Source: Salvelinus alpinus
Lineage: Eukaryota > Chordata > Actinopteri > Salmoniformes > Salmonidae
Length of the DNA: 64,000 nucleotides
Assembly: GCF_045679555.1 (NCBI RefSeq)
Contig: NC_092092.1
Location: 20,692,469 to 20,756,468 of the forward strand
Direction: 5' to 3'
The notes under the pieces are model-generated. The model had not been told where the DNA came from, ran no database searches, and saw only the letters and a program-made list of their open reading frames with translations. Below are positions 10,008-64,000 of this stretch, piece by piece (positions within the stretch are counted from its first letter, which is position 1; the number at the start of each line of letters is the position of its first letter). The translations under genes were made by a program, and so were the position numbers.

Positions 10008-12278
10008 CCCTTGTGTGGTGTTCGGGTCTGTGGGACCAATTTTCAATGTATACTAGAAGAAAAATGATACAGCTAATAATTTTTTCACCTGCGACTCATT
10101 GGCCTTGGCTCTTTTTTCTGTGAAGAACATGTAAAATAACACATTTTCATTGAGTGCACACTGTTTACCCCCCCCACACATTTATATGACATATGTGGTG
10201 TTCGGGTACACCTGCCTGTCTGCCTGTCTCCCACTTTTCTCGCTCTCTTTACCCTGTGTAGTGTGTGAAACTATAAAATGTACTGCGAGAACCTGCACAA
10301 TGTTATTACAATACATTATTTCGATACATTATAAAAAAGTCAGTATTTTGCCACACTCTACCCCAGCCAGGTGCAAATTGGGGGAGGGACACAACAAATA
10401 AATAGCTTTGCATGTGTGGCTCCTTACCACAATCAATCAGTATGGCAAAAATAATCTCTGATCAGAGGGCCTTAGAAAAATATTTTGCAGGGAGAGAAGC
10501 TAGTGTGGAAGGAACGTCTTCCACTTTGGAAGATGAAGAAATTTCCAAATATGAGGATCATGTCTCTGTAAATTCGGAGTCTGAAATTGAGTTGGAAGAA
10601 GAGGATGAGATTAACCTGACCCTCAGCCAGCCCCAGGACCAGCACGTCAAATAATCATATTTAATTTACAGTTAAGACCTGAAGCTAGTTCAATTGGACA
10701 CCTCCGTCAAAACCTCCGTCAAATCCAGGATTATCCGCTTCGATAACCGAAACACCAGACCAGCTCGGCGGCAGAGAGACCAGCTAGCTGCAATCAGGTC
10801 AGTGTGGGACAAGTGGGTGGACCGCCTTCCCCTGTTTTACAACCCTGGGCCCAACGTTACTGTTGATGAGCAGCTTATGCCATTTAAGGGCCGCTGCCCC
10901 TTCAGGCAGTACATACCGTCTAAACCCACAAAATATGGAATCAAGATCTGGGCTGCCTGTGATGCTGCTTCATCATATGCGTGGAACATGCAAGTGTATA
11001 CAGGGAAGCCAGATGGAGGAGCTCCTGAGAAGAACCAAGGGATGCGGGTTGTCCTGGATGTGACACAGGGACTCTGTGGCCATAACATCACATGCAATAA
11101 CTTTTTTACTTCACACAAGCTGGGACAGGAGCTCCTCAAGAGGAAGCTGACAATGGTAGGACCAGTAAGAAAAAACAAGCCAGAGCTCCCACCTCAGCTG
11201 TTGAATACATGGAACTGGCCTATCAATTCCTTTAAGTTTGTGTTCACGTCCGGCACGTCCCTAGTGTCCTACGTGCCAAAGAAAGGCAAAAATGTGGTAC
11301 TCATGAGTACGCTGCATAGGGATGGGAGAATTTGTGGCCAGGGACATCAAAAAACAGAAATCATAATGGATTACAATGCCACAAAAGGAGGGGTGGACAA
11401 TTTAAACAAGTTGGTGACTGGCTACAGCTGCAAAAGAAGAACCCTACGCTGGACACTTGTGAAATTCTTCAACATCTTGGACATCTCGGCGTACAACGCA
11501 TTGGTCATCTGGATGGGGTTGAACCCAGATTGGTACAGAGGGAAGCTCCAGAGGAGACATCTCTTTCTCAAAGAACAGGGCAAGGCATTGTAAGACCTCA
11601 AATCCAGAGGAGGCAACATATCCCAAGGACCCCAGCATCATGAGGAGGATTCAAGAGGAGGATGCTGGTGCCCCATCTGCCCGACCTGCAGAACCAACAA
11701 CTCCAATACCGAAAGTAAGTGTGAGTAGATTGCAGCCGGTAGCAACAAGAAGAAGCGCTGCTATGTGTGTGGACCCAAGAAGGACAGGAAGACAGTCAGT
11801 ACACATGCATCAAGTGCAAGAAATACATTTGCAACACACACACAGTAAAACTCTGTCCCTCATGTGGTGTGTAGACCGGCCATAATTTCTGTACAATGGG
11901 GATCAATTATCATTTCCATAAAATACTGTATGTAAACGTTGTCCTTCCAAATTGTTCAGTACAAAGCAATAAACATCAATAGTGATAAACTTTGTTTCAT
12001 TTATATTCATTCAAGATAAAAAAAAAAATTCCACCCATGTAATAATTTTATTTCAAAAAACGAATAGCGCTTTTATTGATAAATGTGATCTAGCAGAGGT
12101 AAATGGCAAATATTAACCATGTATGCTGTTTATATTGCTTGTAATTGATATAAGTCAACATCTAAGTATTTCTACGTAAATTGCTATGGCTGTATTGTTT
12201 TAAAATCCCAATAATATTGTGGGTCCATCGACCTGCAAACATTGTGTCAATAACAAAAACATGAACACTACACAAGGG
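10008..12278 (+). mobile_element. piggyBac transposon flanked by TTAA
   Basis: The left end CCCTTGTGTGGTGTTC and right end GAACACTACACAAGGG are inverted repeats (one mismatch), each bounded by TTAA (10,004-10,007 and 12,279-12,282). Length 2,271 bp. It carries a damaged piggyBac transposase and lies between mertk and tmem87b. Confidence 0.92.
10442..11875 (+). pseudogene. piggyBac transposase pseudogene
   Basis: An acidic N-terminal piece (10,442-10,654) ends in a stop, and part of the middle is missing. The catalytic core reads 10,694-11,593: VDEQLMPFKGR (first Asp), TCNNFFTSHKLG where family members have CDNFFTS, and KGGVDNL (third Asp). A cysteine-rich C-terminal domain remnant (CYVCGPKKD, CIKCKKY in shifted frames) lies near 11,745-11,875. 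The stop, the deletion, the frameshift and the lost second Asp make it inactive. Confidence 0.88.
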
Positions 12279-12354
12279 TTAAAAAATGAGAGCAACTTGA
12301 AATCTGTTATTTATTTATTTCCCTTTCTCTTATCATCTGATCATCATCATGTTC

Positions 12355-12612
12355 GGTGTGTGTGTGTGTGTGTTTTTGTTTAACTATCCTTGTGGGTACC
12401 AGAAGTCCTCACAAAGATAGTTAAACATTGAAAATTCAGTGGGGACATTTCGCCAGTCCTCACAAGGCAAAAAATATATTTTAGGCTTAGGGGTTAAGTT
12501 TATAATTATGGTTAGGGTTAGAATTAAGGTTGAGGAAAATAGGATTTTGAAAGAGAATTAATGTTTTTGGTTCCCACAAGGGTAGTAAAACAAAACTGTG
12601 TGTGTGCGTGCA
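12355..12612. repeat. dispersed repeat with degenerate telomere-like core, copy 1
   Basis: A TG run, then TTTGTTTAACTATCCTTGTGGG, then GTTAGGGTTAGAATTAAGG, then a TTCCCACAAGGGTAGT end. The same arrangement, inverted, occurs at 23,380-23,870. Confidence 0.55.
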
Positions 12613-12687
12613 TCTTATTCAATCGAGGATGGATTTATTTTCAGGGTCAGGTGGATAAAAAATGGCACATTTTTTAATTTGCAATCA

Positions 12688-13863
12688 TTTATTGCATCAT
12701 GAAAAAAATCCTGCAAATCTCTTTAACAATTATCAACATATCAACATTGACTATATTTATATTTAACAAAAGTTGAACTTCTATTAAAATCTGTAATATA
12801 AACAATTAGATATTGTGGACATTCCAGGGTCCACTGCCTAACCTTGGTGGAGTACCTCAAGGCTGTATACAAGGTCCTCCGAGATACAAAATAACTGTTT
12901 TGTTTTTTCAGTCCATCGTCATCATATGTACACAATACTCTATATACACATATCATGTAAAGTTCATATACACATTGCCACTTCAAAAATACTTCAATAT
13001 ATAAAAGGAATTGTTAAAATTACATACAGTTTAAATGCTTTAGATGGCCTCTGATTGTAATGGGAGTGTACTACTGACTTACAACAGTGGTTGGCTGTAA
13101 TTGTGCCTTGTTCACAGCTTTCAATATCTGCAAGGGATACACTGACTTCATTTTTTAGCAGAGCTTATTTAATTGGAAATATACTATAAGAGAGATGTGC
13201 AAATGTAGCGTCTCTTATGTACATCTCTTGCATTAACACTGATAGCTAGTGGTAACCATTTGAGGTATAAACATCCACTGGAAAACTGGTCATAATTATT
13301 TCAATACAAAGCATTGGGGAATAGATAAGGTAATAACACTATTGTAATAATGCCACAAGACAGAATCAAAGAAATAGGGATTATATTTCTATGGGAACTG
13401 GACAGAACTACACAAGACAGGATCATAGTAGCGATTATATTTCTATAGACACTGGGCAGATCCTTGGTGAAACAACTTGGAAGTGTTGCAACGTGAGACT
13501 ACACATGCTGCACCAAGCAGAAGGCCGATGTGCTCATGATCCACACAGTACCATACGTTCAAACTGTAACAAAATGAGGGAGTAGCACGAGATTCCGAGG
13601 CGTGATTTGCACCCAGTATCATAGGGTCCAGATCCAGAAACGTTACCGCTGCTCCAAGAAAGCTAGTTCCCTTGGGTGAGTGGTCATCGTGCTTATCAAC
13701 GGCAGGGTCATTACAATACCTACAGTATATTATGTCCTCAACAGTCCAGAGTGCAGACAAGAAGGATGTGTATTATCATCAGACATGACCCCTGGGGGAG
13801 AGCTTTTCTTTTCTTTGTCTGGTTTCAGATTACTGGATTTCTAGTCCCAACGTTCCATGCCTA
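12688..13863 (-). other. probable mertk 3' UTR
   Basis: AT-rich sequence after the mertk stop, with no coding signal. The first AATAAA on the minus strand after the stop is at 12,688-12,693. Others are at 12,634-12,639 and 12,310-12,319. The true poly(A) site cannot be fixed without transcripts. Confidence 0.35.
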
Positions 13864-59879
<46,016 letters not shown>

Positions 59880-60085
59880 AGTAAATAATGTGCAGTGCGC
59901 AGACAATAGGACTTTATCCGCTACCACCTCTTCTCCAATAAAAATGAAACTGTTTTCTAGAAGTCGTACGATCTGAGACGTTACCATAAATAGTTATCAT
60001 TCTCATTTCTCAACATCATTGAATAACACAGACATTTATTTTGCTCTAGAATCCAAGCTGTTTCGTCCATATAAACGCTTCACTA

Positions 60086-60395
60086 GTATTCTGCCAGCAG
60101 CACAAACGATGACGCCATATGGTATGGTAAATCAAAACCTTCAAAATCAAAGCCCGGATTATAAAAAAGCTAAGCAATGTGGATAACTCATTCAAAAGAT
60201 ATTGAATTTTAATCAATGGCCACTTTTATTATGCCACAAAGAAATGTATGAAAACAAATCAAATATATATTTTTTTAAACCAATAATGAAAAAATGCGAT
60301 GTTATGTTGAGAATTTGTCTGTACAGAGAAAACATTTCTACCTGACTCAGCTAAAGTGGGATGGAAAATATTCAGTAGGGTCTCTACTAACCAAA
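60086..60395. repeat. diverged duplicated segment, copy 1 (mertk 5' flank)
   Basis: TATTCTGCCAGCAGCACAAA, ACCTTCAAAAT, ATAACTCATTCAAAA, AATCAATGGCCA and CAGTAGGGTCT occur in the same order and spacing at 62,052-62,385. It lies about 210 bp upstream of the mertk ATG. Confidence 0.7.
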
Positions 60396-60514
60396 TATGT
60401 GTAGTTTTGGAAGGGGACTGTGTTATAGACATATGCATTTATGCATAAATGAATGTACTGTTGCTGTGTTGAATGTCAGTTGGAATGAAAGAACACCATA
60501 ACTAGCACGTTTCA

Positions 60515-60730
60515 AGGTAAACCCAGATGCAGACAACGTCGAATTAACAACCATTTATTCATCCAAAAGGGGCAGGCAAAAGACAGGTCAAGGACAGGCA
60601 GGGGTTAATAATCCAGATAGGTGGGGCAAAGGTACCGGACGGCAGGCAGGCTCAGGGTCAGCAGAGGTCAGTAATCCAGGTACGTGTGGAAAAGGTACAG
60701 GACGGCAGGCAGGTACAGATCAAGGTGTGA
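60515..60730. repeat. dispersed GGCAGGCA-rich repeat
   Basis: AAAAGGGGCAGGCAAAAGAC, then two imperfect units containing TAATCCAG and ACGGCAGGCAGG. I recall similar sequence as a common salmonid repeat; class unknown. Confidence 0.5.
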
Positions 60731-61095
60731 CAATAACACTTTTTGTTGCTTACCCTGTTTGCTTCCTGTGTGGAATACAACTACATTCCATGGTAGACTT
60801 CCATGCACTCATGCCTTGCCCTAATGGAGGTGCCAAATATCGATTATTGATATTTTTGAGGCAGTATCCAAGGAAAATCATGGTGCTATATGTTTATATC
60901 ACCCCAATTATGCACAGCCTTACAAAGTTTTCTTAAACCCACCTTGGTCGCAATTAATCCAAAGGTTTGCTTCTTGGATTTGGGTTTAGGACTGATTCAT
61001 GGATCATATAGCCCATCTCTCCAAATTGTCAAGTGATTTTTACTTGGCCTTTGTCTTATTAGAAGTCCAGTCATACAGTATTACAGTATTTATTC

Positions 61096-61216
61096 TCTAA
61101 AGCAGTCTTATTAGAGGGCTCTAAAGCAGTCTTATTAGAGGGCTCTAAAGTAGTCTTATTAGAGGGCTCTAAAGTAGTCTTATTCGAGGGCTCTAAAGGA
61201 GTCTTATCAGAGGGCA
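61096..61216. repeat. 24-bp minisatellite (5 units)
   Basis: Units GCAGTCTTATTAGAGGGCTC plus TAAA, with small changes. Confidence 0.9.
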
Positions 61217-62051
61217 ATGTGTATACTTTGTCACAATGGAATACGAGGGTATGTTTTATATGAGTAATCAGAGAGAAAACGACTACGTAATGCATTTAAA
61301 ACTCTACAGAAAATGCCTTTGCAAGCATTATTATACTGTGTACTAATAGCCTGTTTAATATTCATTACATTTAACTTGTAAATAAATGAGATTTTCGTTT
61401 TAATAACAAAGTTTGTTTCTTGTGTTTCTTTTGTTGTTGTTGAGCGCGTATTCAAGTACCACATCCTTTAAAGCTGTGGTGCTGGATATGCATGAGTCCC
61501 CCTCCAAAACTACACATATTTACTGTTAAAGTGTATTGCATTGGGGACTATGGAGAGGGAGGAGTGAAAAGCCATCAGCAGGCCATGCTACAAAGTACCC
61601 TTCTAAAAAGAAACCAAAAGAGATCCTGCTGAGTATCTTCCATCCGACTTTAGCTGAGACAGGCAGAAAAGTTTTCTATCTACAAGCCAAAATGTTTCCC
61701 ATGTATAGTCTATTACAATGTATTGCATAGGGTGCTAGGTATGTACAGAGTATGTACGACATGGTCCCCATGCTAAACTTCACATGTTTAAATAATACAA
61801 TATTTAAAATAAATATGTCAAATTATCCATTTTTGTAAGGTGGTTGTAGTACTTTGAAAAACTGTTGTACAGCATTAGAGTGCGAAAAAATAAATAGACA
61901 TTCCCAGATTTGAGCATTTCTTTGAAGGGAGACTCTTATTTAAAAAAAGAAAATCTGAGTTTTTGCACTGCCAGCATAATATCCTGCTGCTAAGAGAACA
62001 ATAATAAACTCCACGATCGGAAAAAAAAAAATTCTCTGACTACATTGTTGT

Positions 62052-62385
62052 ACTATTCTGCCAGCAGCAAAAATTACAACGTCATGTTGTATGGTAATGA
62101 CGAAACCTTCAAAATATACGTTTCAAAACATTTCAATGTCGATAACTCATTCAAAATATTGTAAATTGTAATCAATGGCCATTGCTATGGTGCTTATAAG
62201 CAAATGCAAGAAGGAATTCATTAAATAAATCAGAAATATGTTTTTAAAAACATTTTTTAAGACCACTATTAGAAAATACAATGTTCAGACTTTTACTGTA
62301 TATTCACAATATTGGGCTGTAGAAAAAAAACTATTCTTTGTACTGATGTAAAAGTGGGGTTGTGAGTACTCAGTAGGGTCTGTAG
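62052..62385. repeat. diverged duplicated segment, copy 2
   Basis: Partner of 60,086-60,395, same orientation, about 2 kb further upstream of mertk. Confidence 0.7.
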
Positions 62386-63030
62386 AATCTATATACAGTA
62401 CTAGTCAAAAGTTTGGACACACCTATTCATTAAATGTTTTTTTTTTTTTTACTATTTTCTACATTGTAGATTAATAGGGTGAGGACATCAAAACTATGAA
62501 ATAACACATATAGAAAAAAGTGTTAAACAAATCAAAATATATTTTATATTTGAGATTCTTCAAAGTAGCCAGTAGCCTTGATGACAGCTTTGCACACTCT
62601 TGGAATTCTCTCAACCAGCTTCATGAGGTACTTTGGAATTCATTAACAGGTGTGCCTTCTTAAAAGTTAATCTGTGGAATTTCTTTCCTTCTTAATGTGT
62701 TTTCTACATTGTAGATTAATAGGGTGAGGACATCAAAACTATGAAATAACACATATAGAAAAAAGTGTTAAACAAATCAAAATATATTTTATATTTGAGA
62801 TTCTTCAAAGTAGCCAGTAGCCTTGATGACAGCTTTGCACACTTTTGGAATTCTCTCAACCAGCTTCATGAGGTACTTTGGAATTCATTAACAGGTGTGC
62901 CTTGTTAAAAGTTAATCTGTGGAATTTCTTTCCTTCTTAATGTGTTTGAGCCAATCAGTTGTGTTGTGACAAGGTAAGGGTGGTATACAGAAGATAGCCC
63001 TATTTGGTGAAATACCAAGTCAATGTGTAC

Positions 63031-63214
63031 TCCCGAGTGGCGCAGTGGTCTAAAGCACTGCATCTCAGTGCTAGTGCTACAGACCCTGGTTCAAGTTCCG
63101 CCTGTAGGGTGGTGCACAATTGGCCTACCGTTGTTAGGGTTTGGCAGGGGTAGGCCATCATTGTAAATAAGAATTTGTTCTTAACTGCCTTGCCTAGTTA
63201 AATGAATAAAGATT
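63031..63214 (+). mobile_element. short tRNA-derived SINE with LINE-type tail
   Basis: The head CTCCCGAGTGGCGCAGTGGT and B box GGTTCAAGTTCC are tRNA-like. The tail TTGTAAATAAGAATTTGTTC..CTAGTTAAATGAATAAAG resembles the 3' tail of the LINE at 43,271-43,349. Confidence 0.8.
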
Positions 63215-63217
63215 TTA

Positions 63218-63826
63218 TGGCAAGAACAGCTCAAATAAGCAAAAAGAAACGGCAGTCCATCATTACTTTAAGACATGAAGGTCAGTCAATCTGGAAAATT
63301 TCAATAACTTTTAATGTTTCCTCAAGTGCAGTCGCAAAAACCATCAAGCTCTATGATGAAACTGGTTCTCATGAGAACCACCACTGGAAAGGAAGACCCA
63401 GAGTTATCTCTGATGCATAGGATGAGATCATTAGAGGTAACTACATTGCAGATTGCAGCCCAAATAAATGCTTCACAGAATTCAAGTAGCAGACACATCT
63501 CAACATCAACTGTTCAGAGGAGACTGCGCGAATCAAGCCTTATGGTCGAATTGCTGCAAGAAACCACTACTAAAGGACACTAATAATAAAAAGAAACTTG
63601 CTTGGGCCAAGAAACACAAGCAATGGACATCAGACCGGTGGAATTCTGTCCTTTGGTCTGAAGAGTCCAAATTTGAGATTTTTGGTTCCAACCACAGTGT
63701 CTTTGTGAGACGCAGAGTAGGTGAACGGATGATCTCCGCATGTGTGTTTCCTACCGTGAAGCATGGAGGAGGAGGTGTAATGGTGTGGGGGTACTTTGCA
63801 GGTGACACTGTCAGTGATTTATTTTG
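63218..63826 (+). pseudogene. Tc1 transposase pseudogene (copy D)
   Basis: Starts MARTAQISKKKRQSIITLRH and has a stop near 63,418 and frameshifts near 63,480 and 63,540. The first Asp region of the family reads SEESKFEIFG here, with Glu where Asp is expected in WSDE. The rest is cut by the LTR. Confidence 0.82.
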
Positions 63827-63913
63827 AATTCAAGGCACACTTAAACAGCATGGCTAATACATCAGTCTGCAGCAATACGCCATCCCATCTGGTTTGCGCT
63901 TAGTGGGACTATG

Positions 63914-64000
63914 TCACGTTCCTGACCTGTTTTCTGTTGTTTTTGTATGTGTTTAGTTGGTCAGGGCGTGAGTTGGGGTGGGCATTCTATGTTTTGTGTT
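63914..64000 (+). mobile_element. start of an LTR, truncated by the window end
   Basis: TGTCACGTTCCTGACCTGTT is the reverse complement of the LTR end at 34,300-34,321. It lies inside Tc1 transposase sequence that continues uninterrupted in copy A at 733-737. Confidence 0.75.

Larger units (their letters stand above)
62396..64000 (+). mobile_element. Tc1-like transposon copy D with nested SINE and LTR, truncated by the window end
   Basis: The left end CAGTACTAGTCAAAAGTTTG is preceded by TA. An internal 245-bp segment is directly duplicated (about 62,455-62,945). Transposase pieces ([39 protein letters not shown]) read on the plus strand. A SINE interrupts at about 63,031 and an LTR at 63,914. 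Same family as copy A. Confidence 0.88.

Overview
The window is vertebrate, and the repeats point to a salmonid fish (Oncorhynchus/Salmo/Salvelinus type). I see Sleeping Beauty-type and other Tc1-like DNA transposons, tRNA-derived SINEs with a CCCGGG head, a CR1/L2-type LINE whose 3' tail matches a SINE tail, Tol2-like (hAT) miniature elements, short palindromic MITEs and very long CA and minisatellite arrays. There is no prokaryotic or CRISPR content. Only two host genes can be supported, both on the minus strand. Species and repeat-family names come from recall of known families, not from a search.

The main gene is mertk, a TAM-family receptor tyrosine kinase. I reconstructed 21 coding exons from the ATG at 59,879 to the stop at 13,864. 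Splice sites and codon phases all agree, and the model is 3,021 nt (1,006 codons plus stop). The product is a signal peptide, two Ig domains, two FNIII domains, one membrane helix, a tyrosine kinase with intact catalytic motifs, and a C-tail with a YINT (Grb2-type) motif. About 4 kb beyond the mertk stop, on the same strand, lies a signal-peptide first exon at 9,694-9,849. I assign it to tmem87b, which also follows MERTK in the same orientation in mammals. The rest of that gene should lie beyond position 1.

Layout, left to right. 1-8,430 is a transposon nest: a Tc1 relic interrupted by a TTAA-flanked element, a SINE with perfect 15-bp duplications, and a Sleeping Beauty-type Tc1 that sits in a tRNA-SINE and carries the same TTAA element, which in turn carries a hAT element with a perfect 8-bp duplication. 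8,431-9,990 holds presumed tmem87b intron 1, exon 1 and promoter. 10,008-12,278 is a TTAA-flanked piggyBac element. 13,864-23,000 holds the kinase and transmembrane exons. 23,000-43,640 holds the FNIII and Ig2 exons among large intronic repeats: a Tol2-like MITE, a deleted Tc1, a solo LTR, a 1.7-kb minisatellite, a non-autonomous LTR element with a proline-rich ORF, a truncated LINE, and a near-full-length LINE inserted in a 24-bp minisatellite. 43,640-54,160 is the largest intron, with an array of about 88 copies of a 36-bp unit. 54,160-55,548 holds four clustered N-terminal exons. 55,549-59,794 is intron 1, with another Tol2-like MITE. 59,879 onward is the mertk 5' flank, which contains a diverged duplicated segment, then a Tc1 copy carrying a SINE and an LTR at the right edge.

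Both host genes look intact where visible. Every autonomous transposon ORF I could read is broken by stops, frameshifts, internal deletion or a lost catalytic residue.
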